A stretch of DNA of 64,000 nucleotides, from the NCBI RefSeq assembly GCF_900454685.1, contig NZ_UATM01000032.1, positions 682,001-746,000 of the forward strand. Reading direction: 5' to 3'. Each line of letters begins with the position of its first letter. Within the stretch, counting starts at the first letter, position 1. Origin of the DNA: Peptoniphilus harei. GTDB lineage: Bacteria; Bacillota; Clostridia; Tissierellales; Peptoniphilaceae. The notes under the pieces are model-generated. The model did no database searches. It saw only the letters and a program-made list of their open reading frames with translations, and was not told the origin of the DNA. Of this stretch, positions 1 to 6,970 are shown piece by piece. A program made the position numbers and the translations under genes.

Positions 1-1
1 G

Positions 2-871
2 GATAGAAAAAGAGAAAAACTATCAAGACAATACGCTTTTTCAAGTATGCTGGAATGTGGATTTTGTGGCGAAATACTGTCAAGAAGAACTTGGCACACA
101 AGTTCAATTTACAAAAAAATTAACTGGCAATGTGTAAAGTCAACAAAAAAAGGTAAAAAATATTGTCCTCATTCAAAAGGAATACAAGAAGCAGCAATAG
201 AAAAAGCATTTGTTGAAAGCTATAGGCAATTATGCCATGCAGATTCAACAGTAATAGATGACTTTTTAAAAATTGTAGAAGAAGAAATAAATGATAATAC
301 TTTAGTCAAAGATTTGAAAAAGTTAGAAAACCAATTAAACAGAATCATTAGTCAAGAAAGAAAGTTAGTTGATCTTCATTTAGAAGATAGTATAGACGAA
401 GAAGTTTATGCTAAAAAGTATAAAAAACTTACAAAACAAAAAGAAGAATTACTTGATGAAAAGAAAACACTAGAGCTAACTATCAAAGATGAAAACTCTA
501 TTAAAGAAAGATTAAAGCAATTTAAAAAGGTCTTAGAAAACAAAGAAATTATAGAGGAATTTAATAGAACAGTATTTGAAAGCATAGTTGATAAAGTCGT
601 GGTGGGAAGAATTGATAAAGACGGAAAAGTTCATCCTTATGACTTAACATTCTATTTCAAAACAGGAGTTAAAGATAGTCAAGATTCTAATAATTTCAAA
701 GATAAAAGAAAAAATGCCAAAGACAATGACATTAATAAATTGTGTTCCTACATGAATGACGAGGATAAAAAATTATGTACCCAAGCAAAAGACAACGCAC
801 GCGGAGACGGTAGCTCTGTTGTCCAAACTAAATACAGAACATCATTTAGATATAGAAATAGGGGAAGATGA
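2..871 (+). CDS. Large serine recombinase, C-terminal part (5' end outside window)
   Basis: The frame is open from base 2, well before the first ATG at 47, so the gene is cut by the window edge. The visible part holds the recombinase zinc-ribbon (CGFCG near the start, then a second Cys pair ending in CPHSKG) followed by a long lysine/glutamate-rich coiled coil and a VDKVVV-type strand. This is the DNA-binding C-terminus of phage/ICE-type large serine integrases. The N-terminal catalytic serine domain must lie upstream. The last 40 or so residues (from about 750) overlap a second frame encoding an rRNA methyltransferase tail, so the recombinase reads through its own attachment junction and stops in host-derived DNA. 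It would catalyse integration and excision of an element extending left of the window. The family call is firm; the junction reading is inference. Confidence 0.85.
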   Translation, partial: DRKREKLSRQYAFSSMLECGFCGEILSRRTWHTSSIYKKINWQCVKSTKKGKKYCPHSKGIQEAAIEKAFVESYRQLCHADSTVIDDFLKIVEEEINDNTLVKDLKKLENQLNRIISQERKLVDLHLEDSIDEEVYAKKYKKLTKQKEELLDEKKTLELTIKDENSIKERLKQFKKVLENKEIIEEFNRTVFESIVDKVVVGRIDKDGKVHPYDLTFYFKTGVKDSQDSNNFKDKRKNAKDNDINKLCSYMNDEDKKLCTQAKDNARGDGSSVVQTKYRTSFRYRNRGR

Positions 872-1109
872 ATTATCTGAAATTGACTTTTCAAAAGACG
901 CAACTTATGGAGAAATTAAAAAGTATGTGTTAGATAAATACGGACTAAAAATTTCAAGCCTATATATTGCCCAAATAAAAAGGAAACGTGGTCTAATAGA
1001 GAGAGAAAATTATAATTTTAGTAAGAAAGAAAATCAAAGAGTGCCAAATTGCCCAGAAGAAAAAGAAAAAGCAATCGAAGATGCTTTAGAGCATTTTGGA
1101 ATGATTTAA
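756..1109 (+). pseudogene. 3' end of 23S rRNA (uracil-5-)-methyltransferase (RumA/RlmD-type), separated from its 5' part
   Basis: This frame encodes a 117-residue stretch resembling the extreme C-terminus of Firmicute RumA/RlmD-type methyltransferases: HAETVALLSKL (family form H-[IV]-E-[ST]-V), then a region with ATYGEIKKYVLDKYGLK, SSLYIAQIKRK and an end like CPEEKEKAIEDALEHFGMI. The SAM-binding and catalytic domains are absent because the gene's upstream part is not contiguous. The likely reason is insertion of the serine-recombinase element into the gene, leaving the 3' end beside the recombinase. The ATG at 756 has no good ribosome site and lies inside the recombinase frame, so I read this as a displaced gene end and not an independent gene. 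The methyltransferase identity is recalled from family sequences and moderately certain. Confidence 0.65.
765..835. other. Candidate attachment junction (att site) of the serine-recombinase element
   Basis: Two coding frames overlap here: the recombinase tail in one and the start of the methyltransferase homology (HAETVALLS, encoded around 797-826) in another. Serine integrases usually recombine at a short core, and genes of the rumA family are known targets for serine-recombinase elements in Firmicutes. The homology to the methyltransferase begins in this interval, so the crossover core should lie in or just upstream of it. The exact core cannot be placed without the empty site or the other element end. 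Confidence 0.4.
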
Positions 1110-1475
1110 ATAATATCTAAGATTGAAAATTTTAAAATTAAGACTTAAAAACTTTAAGATTAAAAAGATATGTACTTCTTATATAACCTAAGAAGATTAA
1201 TTGAAAATCAGGGGAACGATGATGGTAAAATAAAAAATTTTAACAACTAAAGAAGAATTAGGCATTATTGCCAAAGAGATTTTTATGAAGTTAAAAATAC
1301 TGAAAAAGACTTGTTAGAATTGAAAATTTTAGATCATTGTGCAGGGTTTCGTGTCATAGTAGTGATAGAGGCAAATAGTTATGTAAATATAAAGAGTTCA
1401 AGACTTCTACCAAAGTTTAAAACTCAAAAAATAAATAGTTGGTGTGCTGCTTAGAGTAACCATTTTGATAATGTG
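1110..1475. other. Gene-free AT-rich interval
   Basis: No open frame with a ribosome site was found. Short in-frame pieces (for example around 1345-1450) are interrupted by stops and match nothing I recognise. The right part probably contains the lost 5' half of the IS3 orfA that continues at 1476. Confidence 0.5.
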
Positions 1476-2415
1476 GATGCGAAACAAAAAGAGATAATCA
1501 GACTTCGTAAAAAATTGAAACAGGTTGAAATGGAGAATGATATTTTAAAGCAAGCTGCACTACTGTTAGGCAAAAAATAGACCTCATTATCTCGAACCGA
1601 GATAAATATAGCATTAGTGCAATGTGTAGACTACTTGGGGTCACAAGAAGTTTAGTCTATTATCATTTGAACAAAGAAAAAGATGTGAAATTAGATGAAG
1701 ATGAAAAACTAATAGAAGAAATAAAAGAAATATTCAGAAGAAGTAGAAACAACTATGGAACACGCAAAATAAAAAAAAACTAGGGAAAATTGGATATAAA
1801 ATATCGAGAAGAAAAATAGGCCGAATAATGAAGAAAAATGGCCTAGTCTCAAACTATACAGTAGCACAATATAAAGTAATAAGATCCAAATGCAACGAAG
1901 AAGACATCCCTAACCTTTTAAATAGATAATTTGACAATAGAGACTATTTAGAAGCAATAGTAAGCGACCTAACATATGTAAGAGTAGGAAAAACATGGAA
2001 TTATATATGTTTAATAATAGACTTAAACAGCCGTGAAATAATAGGATACTCATCAGGTAAAAACAAAGATGCAAATCTAGTAGCAGAAGCATTTTACTCA
2101 ATAAGGCAGCCACTAAATCGTATAAAAATATTTCACACAGACAGAGGAAGAGAATTTTAAAATATAAAAATAGAAGAAATATTAAAGGTATTTGGGATAA
2201 AAAGATCGCTAAGTAAAAAAGGAAGCCCATATGATAACGCAGTAAGCGAAGCAGTCAATAAAGTAATGAAGACAGAATTCATATATCAGGAGAACTTTAC
2301 TAATTTCCAAGAACTTAATCTAAAATTAGCAGAATACGTATATTGGTATAATAACCTAAGAATTCATGGATCTTTAGGATATAAAACACCAGTAGAATAT
2401 AGAAAAGCAGAATAA
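1476..2415 (+). mobile_element. Degenerate IS3-family (IS150-like) insertion sequence, dead transposase
   Basis: Bases 1476-1580 encode the C-terminal leucine-zipper end of an IS3 OrfA ([20 protein letters not shown], then a stop). OrfB follows in pieces: an HTH-like RLLGVTRSLVYYHL segment, YGTRKI, then the DDE integrase core with SDLTYVRVGKTWNY, HTDRGREF and SKKGSPYDNAVSEA, ending in NNLRIHGSLGYKTPVEYR near 2411. The frame is broken by a shift in a nine-A run near 1770-1780, a TAA after NLLNR (1926-1928) and a TAA after HTDRGREF near 2158. All three acidic core residues can still be read, but no intact transposase can be made. The left end of orfA is missing. Confidence 0.88.
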
Positions 2416-2423
2416 AAAGCTCT

Positions 2424-2550
2424 GGAAGTTTCATAAATTAAATAAAATATATGAACAGACTGTCAAGGGCAAATTTCAACGAAATTTGGGCGAAGCCTTT
2501 ACCCTTGATTGTCTGAGAATATATTTTATAATCTAAAGAAACTTTCAAGC
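2424..2550. repeat. About 125-bp imperfect palindrome directly after the IS3 remnant
   Basis: The left arm (about 2424-2478) and right arm (about 2496-2548) are inverted copies with several mismatches: TGGAAGTTTC pairs with GAAACTTTCA, AAAATATAT with ATATATTTT, and CAGACTGTCAAGGGC with ACCCTTGATTGTCTG. The centre holds a small hairpin AAATTTCAACGAAATTT. It starts within 10-15 bases of the end of the transposase remnant. It could be a fold-back end of the insertion sequence, a nested miniature element or a bidirectional terminator. Confidence 0.7.
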
Positions 2551-2577
2551 TTGATAATGTTCGGTTATAAATTGTCT

Positions 2578-2745
2578 AAAAAAGGGTTGCCATTCCATGT
2601 ATTTGGGTTCATTAGAAGAATGCCGAGCAATGGGTAACATGACGCTGATGTGTTTATACACAAAAAAGCTACACATGCGTTGGCTGACAACAGGGAGCTA
2701 AGTAAATTAACACCAGCTAAAATGTTTGACGCTATTAATAAATGA
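2578..2745 (+). pseudogene. Unidentified gene remnant
   Basis: One frame reads KKGLPFHVFGFIRRMPSNG, stop, then HDADVFIHKKATHALADNRE and onward to MFDAINK, stop. The amino-acid composition is protein-like (mixed, with few low-complexity runs) and resumes in the same frame after the stop, which suggests a decayed gene. I do not recognise the family. Confidence 0.35.
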
Positions 2746-2813
2746 CAAGTATATGAAATTGGTTTTACCTAGTTTAAAAAAGAAATTATAATGAAAATAT
2801 GGAGGCTAAGAAT

Positions 2814-3293
<480 letters not shown>

Positions 3294-3547
3294 TTACAGT
3301 CGATATGTTCCTACAAACGAGAGCCAATCTTTGATATGTTTCCATCTACGAGCGTGGATATGTTCCCCATAACCATAGGGGTTGAAAGTGTAGCGTTGAT
3401 GCAAAAAGTGTAAGAAATTATAATTTTATATACTCTTAATTTAAAAGCTAGTAGAATTTAGAAATAATTGAGAATATATATTTCCACATGCGAGCTTTTT
3501 TAAGAATTAAAATTTTATCCACACTGACCACTCAAGTCATGTATAAT
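3294..3547. other. Intergenic, with three GATATGTTCC-like direct repeats
   Basis: No gene is visible. The sequence GATATGTT[CT]C recurs at 3302, 3333 and 3357, the first two followed by similar CTACAAACGAGAG / ATCTACGAGCG tracts. This resembles the tail of a decayed element. The remainder is AT-rich and ends in an extended -10 box (TGTATAAT, TATAAT at 3542-3547) that would drive the RNA that follows. Confidence 0.4.
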
Positions 3548-3626
3548 CAGTTGCCCATTTAATAAAAAACAGTAACTAGTAAAATTACCCGACGTATGTT
3601 ATAAAGTGTTTTAAGTCGGGTTTTTA
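3548..3626 (+). ncRNA. Hairpin RNA, copy A (abiF-motif-like), not followed by an abi gene
   Basis: An extended -10 (TGTATAAT ending at 3547) is followed by AACAGTA, then a perfect seven-pair stem ACCCGAC (3587-3593) / GTCGGGT (3615-3621) closing a 21-base loop, then a T-run. The same stem, loop length and loop core TAAAGTGnTnTAA recur at 4883-4917 in front of a broken Abi_2 gene. Compared with copy B there are 12 extra bases between AACAGTA and the stem. The next gene, 97 bases on, is a rubrerythrin-like protein. The 3' hairpin plus T-run could also serve as a terminator. Class assignment is inference. Confidence 0.55.
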
Positions 3627-3723
3627 TTGTCATTTTATCTAAAAATTCATATAATAAATGGAGCGAAAATAAATCAAAATTTTTAACAATATAAAATGAA
3701 AATAAAAAACTAGGGGAGAGAAT

Positions 3724-4110
3724 ATGACTATAAGTAAAGAAGATATGAAAATATTATTAAAATCTCAACAAGGAGAATTAGATGTAGTTTTGATGTACCA
3801 AAGCCTTGCTGATGTAGTTAAGGATAAAAATGATGCGGCTACTTTTAAAAAGCTTGCAGCAGAGGAGGGTCATCATGCTGCTGTTTTTCATAAATTTACA
3901 AGGAAAAATTTAAAACCAAAGAAAACCTTGGCTTTCTTTATGCCTATCCTTTATAAGCTAATGGGTAAAAAAAGATTATATCCAAAAATTGTAAAGGGTG
4001 AGTATAAAGCTTCTGAAAATTATGCTCCAGTAGCAAAAAAGTTTCCAGAAATCGAAAGCGTTAGGGAGGATGAAAAAAGGCACGGCGATATGGTCGCAAG
4101 CTTGTTATAA
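3724..4110 (+). CDS. Rubrerythrin-like / ferritin-like di-iron protein
   Basis: This is a 128-residue helical protein with ferritin-like metal-ligand motifs: QGELDVVLMYQSLAD near residues 15-29, EEGHHAAVFHKF near 46-57, and a final REDEKRHGDMV. These E-x2-[HY] and E-x2-H pairs are the di-iron ligands of rubrerythrin-type proteins. No rubredoxin [Cys4] domain is present, so it belongs to the short erythrin/VIT1-associated type. A likely job is peroxide or iron handling in the cytoplasm of an anaerobe. AGGGGAG at 3712-3718 is the ribosome site. It sits alone after hairpin RNA copy A, which might influence its expression. Confidence 0.8.
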   Translation: MTISKEDMKILLKSQQGELDVVLMYQSLADVVKDKNDAATFKKLAAEEGHHAAVFHKFTRKNLKPKKTLAFFMPILYKLMGKKRLYPKIVKGEYKASENYAPVAKKFPEIESVREDEKRHGDMVASLL

Positions 4111-4450
4111 GAAAGCCTAGGATCTTGAAATACCTTGGCTAAATTTTACTTTAGGAATCATTATGAATAAAACATTAATTAGTATACCTATAAAAACCTC
4201 CATAGTAGCTACTTTGTCTTAAGGAAAAATTCATTAAAGAAAGTCAAAAAAGAAGAAGTAAAGGATAAATTAGAACCTACGAGAAAAGATGCAGAAAAGA
4301 TCCTGGAAGAAAAATATTAAATCAAAAAAGTAGCAAAGCTTCTACAAAAAAGATTCTAAAAATTTTATAGCAGAAAATTAAGGGTTAAGCAGAGAAGAAC
4401 TAGACTTATTTAATTATTATGCAAATAAAACTAAAGCTTAAAGAGAATAA
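4111..4450 (+). pseudogene. Decayed coding remnant, unidentified
   Basis: Fragments such as KKEEVKDKLEPTRKDAEKIL (about 4240-4319) and GLSREELDLFNYYANKTKA (about 4383-4440) read like charged helical protein but are separated by stops and frame changes. They look like the ruins of a mobile-element gene. No family is recognised and no intact frame exists. Confidence 0.35.
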
Positions 4451-4705
4451 ATGAAAGATTTCTGGAAAAAACTAATCGGATCAGCAAAAAAAGAAGTAAG
4501 CGTAGAAAAAAATAGACAAGCTAAAGGAAAGCTAAATGTTAATGATCTTATCTACAGCTATCTTAAATTTGTTGAAGCTGAGAAAAAACGAAATTACAAA
4601 AATCTTAAAATCTTTAATAAAAAATTTTGGACAAGCGTATTTAAATTCTTCAACTATAGCTGGACTAATGAGGATTTTAATCAAAAAATTGAGGGAAAAG
4701 TATAA
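4451..4705 (+). CDS. Hypothetical 84-residue basic protein
   Basis: A small lysine-rich protein (MKDFWKKLIGSAKKEVSVEK at the start) with aromatic residues in its second half (NKKFWTSVFKFFNYSWTNED). The ribosome site is weak (AAGAGAA nine bases upstream). It directly follows decayed coding sequence, so it may be the intact-looking tail of a larger broken gene and not a functional unit. It has no signal peptide, membrane segment or recognised domain. Confidence 0.35.
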   Translation: MKDFWKKLIGSAKKEVSVEKNRQAKGKLNVNDLIYSYLKFVEAEKKRNYKNLKIFNKKFWTSVFKFFNYSWTNEDFNQKIEGKV

Positions 4706-4841
4706 AATTGATTAATAAATAAAGATAAAAATTTTTATAAATAGTATAGGAAATAATCGAAAACAATCAGAGTAAATTTGAGATTCGAGCTTAAGTAGAA
4801 TATCAAAGAAGAAAAGATGTAAAATGAGATCTACTAATAAA

Positions 4842-4868
4842 TTGACAAATTATCATTAATGCTATACT
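4842..4868 (+). promoter_or_regulatory. Promoter for hairpin RNA copy B / abi gene
   Basis: TTGACA (4842-4847) and TATACT (4863-4868) form a sigma-A-type promoter with a short 15-base spacer. It points at the hairpin RNA that begins a few bases later. Confidence 0.55.
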
Positions 4869-4871
4869 TTG

Positions 4872-4922
4872 TAAACAACAGTACCCGACATGCCTCTTAA
4901 AGTGGTGTAAGTCGGGTCTTTT
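4872..4922 (+). ncRNA. Hairpin RNA, copy B (abiF-motif-like), in front of the Abi_2 gene
   Basis: AACAACAGT is followed by the stem ACCCGAC (4883-4889) / GTCGGGT (4911-4917), closing a 21-base loop with the TAAAGTG core, then TCTTTT. It lies between a promoter and the ribosome site of the Abi_2 pseudogene 20 bases downstream. This placement matches the published abiF RNA motif, a small RNA found upstream of abiF genes. Both stem arms and the loop core are identical to copy A at 3587-3621, while the outer loop bases differ, which suggests a conserved structure. Confidence 0.6.
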
Positions 4923-4941
4923 GATTATAAGGAGAAATAAT

Positions 4942-5283
4942 TTGAAGAAGCCCCACCAAACTCCCATAAGTATAAGCAAATAAATAGAAAACTTAATATC
5001 TTTAGGTTTAGAAATAGAAGATAAAAATTATGCAAAAAGTGTGCTTAACAGAATATCTTAGTATCGACTTATTAAAGCCTATAGTGTAACTTTAAAAGGA
5101 AATGGTAAGTACATAGATGGAACTACCTTTGAAAATATAGTTGACCTATATTTATTTGACATGGAACTTAGACATATTTTATTTTCTTTGATGGAGTATA
5201 TAGAAGTTTATTTAAGAGCTGTAATTACCAACTACTTCTCATTAAAATATGGGAATTTTGGATATAAAGATTTAAATAACTAT
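4942..5283 (+). pseudogene. Abi_2 family (AbiD/AbiF-like) abortive-infection protein, N-terminal half, broken
   Basis: The frame from TTG 4942 (AAGGAG at 4929-4934) reads KKPHQTPISISK-stop-IENLISLGLEIEDKNYAK, VLNRIS-stop-YRLIKAYSV, then GTTFENIVDLYLFDMELRHI, EYIEVYLRAVITNYFS and KYGNFGYKDLNNY. The order of motifs (KP..T..[EK]QI, I[ST]YYRL..Y, TFE.I..LY.FD..LR, IE..LR, KYG.FGY.D) is that of Abi_2 proteins, HEPN-type toxins of phage defence. Two nonsense codons (4981-4983 and at the second Y of ISYYRL) and loss of the C-terminal half make it non-functional. Homology ends where the convergent RelE gene begins (5280-5285), so the toxin-antitoxin pair probably replaced or displaced the rest. The upstream hairpin RNA supports the AbiF-type call. 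Confidence 0.75.
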
Positions 5284-5564
5284 AATAAAACACGAATTGA
5301 AAACTTGTCCAGGATATCGTGGTGTCCAATGTCTAAAAGAAATATCAATTCATTATTTTCATAGAACCAAATAATTCTAATATCCATGTTAACAGAAGAC
5401 TCCCATATTCCATCTGCACCTTGTATTTTCCTGGTTCTTAAAGATGGATGAGTAGGATTTTCTACAAAAAACTTGAGTTTCTTTTTAGTCTGTTTCTTTT
5501 CAGTGTCAGATAGTTTTTTGTAATGTTTTTTGAAGGCCTTCGAATATGTAATTTTATATGACAT
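5280..5564 (-). CDS. RelE/ParE-family toxin (mRNA interferase type)
   Basis: A 94-residue protein with the RelE fold signature: YKITYSKAFKKHYKKLS at the start, a basic helix, LRTRKIQGADGIWESSVN and the closing IIWFYENNELIFLLDIGHHD. Family members act as ribosome-dependent mRNA nucleases or gyrase inhibitors; which applies here cannot be read from sequence. Its ATG shares one base with the antitoxin stop codon (TAATG), so the two are translationally coupled. The C-terminal tail after HHDILDKF lies at the junction with the broken Abi_2 gene, so the last few residues may come from fused sequence. Confidence 0.82.
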   Translation of the reverse strand: MSYKITYSKAFKKHYKKLSDTEKKQTKKKLKFFVENPTHPSLRTRKIQGADGIWESSVNMDIRIIWFYENNELIFLLDIGHHDILDKFSIRVLL

Positions 5565-5821
5565 TACTTGTCCAATTCCTCAAATAGGGAGTCAATAGAA
5601 TCAAAGATTGGTTGATCACCATTTTTTATAGATTCTTTAATTTCTTTTACTTCAGCCTTTAAATTTTTTATTACATGTTCTGGGTAGATTGCAACTGGGA
5701 CAAGCACAATTTTTCCATTATCTTCAGTTACTTCGAATTGGTCTCCTTGATTTAATTCCATGGACCTTACTATATCTTTTGGGATAGTGACTTGTGATTT
5801 AGCTTTTAGTTCAACTAACAT
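5564..5821 (-). CDS. AbrB/SpoVT-family antitoxin
   Basis: An 85-residue protein. The N-terminal half is a swapped-hairpin AbrB domain (ELKAKSQVTIPKDIVRSMEL, LNQGDQFEVTEDNGKIVLVP), which binds DNA. The acidic C-terminal tail (IKESIKNGDQPIFDSIDSLF) is the typical disordered toxin-neutralising segment. The gene precedes the RelE toxin and overlaps it by one base. The ribosome site GGAGGT lies just before the ATG. It should repress its own promoter through the palindrome at 5835-5861. Confidence 0.85.
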   Translation of the reverse strand: MLVELKAKSQVTIPKDIVRSMELNQGDQFEVTEDNGKIVLVPVAIYPEHVIKNLKAEVKEIKESIKNGDQPIFDSIDSLFEELDK

Positions 5822-5834
5822 AATAAAACCTCCC

Positions 5835-5861
5835 TAGTTAGAAAATCATACTTTCTAACTA
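5835..5861 (-). promoter_or_regulatory. Operator palindrome of the toxin-antitoxin operon
   Basis: TAGTTAGAAA (5835-5844) and TTTCTAACTA (5852-5861) form a perfect 10-base inverted repeat with a 7-base spacer, 14 bases upstream of the antitoxin start. This is the expected position for autorepression by the AbrB-type antitoxin. Confidence 0.75.
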
Positions 5862-5968
5862 AATTATATTTTTTTCTAAGAAAAAAGTCAATAGAAGTAG
5901 TGGAATTCATTGTAGTATAATTATTACAAAAGACTTGTCCATCTAAGAAGTTTTAAGAGAGGTGTTTT

Positions 5969-6190
5969 ATGACTTTATTAAAAATAATACTTATACTAGT
6001 AGGATTAGCTTTTATTACTTTCGGATATTTAATTTATTTTAAAGAAAAATATAATTTGATTAATGGATTTGAAGGGGAATTTAAATCAGGAAGAAAGACT
6101 GAAGTCTATGCTAAGAAGGTAGGCTTAGTAGAGCTTATTATTGGGATTATTTTTATTTTAATTGGGATTATTGTGATTATAATAAAATAA
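5969..6190 (+). CDS. DUF3784-like small membrane protein
   Basis: A 73-residue protein with two membrane segments (residues about 4-24 and 50-72) joined by a short charged loop. The loop motif NLINGFEGEFKSGRKTEVYAKKVG resembles DUF3784 proteins of Firmicutes, whose role is unknown. The ribosome site AGAGAGGTG lies eight bases upstream, and a TATAAT box sits near 5916. It stands alone between the toxin-antitoxin pair and an unrecognised gene. Confidence 0.65.
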   Translation: MTLLKIILILVGLAFITFGYLIYFKEKYNLINGFEGEFKSGRKTEVYAKKVGLVELIIGIIFILIGIIVIIIK

Positions 6191-6214
6191 TTAAAGTTTG
6201 AATATGAGGGCATT

Positions 6215-6676
6215 ATGAGATATATATCCACAAGAGATAGAAAAGAATATTCTTATCTTTTAGAGATTTTAGATGCAATAGGTAAATATATTGTTAATTA
6301 CAAATGGTTAATAACAGATATTGAGGCGTATCCTTTGTCTAGAGATTTGTTTAATTTAATTAATGAAAAGGACTACATAATATTGTCCACAGATAAGTTA
6401 ATAGATTCTTTAAATGAAGAAAATTTTCAATGGATATGGGCCGTTTTCTCTGCAATACCAGATAATATTTCAGATGAAGAAATATTGAGTTATAGGCTTC
6501 CTAATGCAAGGGACAATAATCAACTCTATGAAGATGGTGTTTCTATAATCCAACATCCATTAGCTGAAATTGAAATAGTAGCAGAAGATTCTTCATCTAT
6601 TTTTATTGTTACGGACAAAAAAGAAGTGTTGGAAACTTTTAAAAAGATATATCCAAATAGTCAGCGAAACTATTAG
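6215..6676 (+). CDS. Hypothetical cytoplasmic protein, 153 residues
   Basis: An acidic soluble protein with no signal peptide or membrane segment. It has conserved-looking aromatic patches (YKWLITDIEAYP near residues 29-40, ENFQWIWAVFSAIP near 69-82) and an Ile/Val-rich end (IEIVAEDSSSIFIVTDKKEVLETFKKIYP) suggesting a two-layer alpha/beta fold. It shares the strand and a 25-base gap with the DUF3784-like gene and may be co-transcribed with it. Size and composition would fit an immunity-type protein, but no toxin is adjacent and I do not recognise the family. Confidence 0.55.
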   Translation: MRYISTRDRKEYSYLLEILDAIGKYIVNYKWLITDIEAYPLSRDLFNLINEKDYIILSTDKLIDSLNEENFQWIWAVFSAIPDNISDEEILSYRLPNARDNNQLYEDGVSIIQHPLAEIEIVAEDSSSIFIVTDKKEVLETFKKIYPNSQRNY

Positions 6677-6691
6677 ACAATCTAATTTATA

Positions 6692-6715
6692 CTTCTATAT
6701 TTTTTAATATAGAAG
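6692..6715. terminator. Ten-pair hairpin after the 6215-6676 gene
   Basis: CTTCTATATT (6692-6701) and AATATAGAAG (6706-6715) pair perfectly around a TTTT loop. There is no downstream T-run, so termination on the + strand would be weak. It may be a processing or regulatory hairpin. Confidence 0.45.
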
Positions 6716-6937
6716 GAGTTAGTTGTTATATTTATTGAGAAATTAATCAAGGTGAAGTGTATCACTATTTAACAAATGAATAGTAATTTAAAATTCATAA
6801 TAATTAGATTCTTTAATAAAATTTCAACTTTCTAACATAATTTCAGGACAGTAAACGTGTTAATATGGTAAAGATCATATCTTCAAAAATAAATTATAAA
6901 AAATCATTTAAACATTTATCGAAGGTAGGGGAAGGGA
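6716..6937. other. Intergenic AT-rich spacer
   Basis: No gene is visible. A ribosome-site-like AGGGGAAGGG run lies at 6927-6936, just before the MgtC-like coding region. Confidence 0.4.
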
Positions 6938-6970
6938 ATAGATATATTTTTAGTAACAATTAGAATAATT

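Noticed and set aside
1910..2230. 106-codon minus-strand frame
   Set aside because: It is the antisense of the dead IS3 integrase core and has a low-complexity Leu-rich product.
2578..2745. Functional gene
   Set aside because: In-frame stop and no start or ribosome site; reported as a remnant only.
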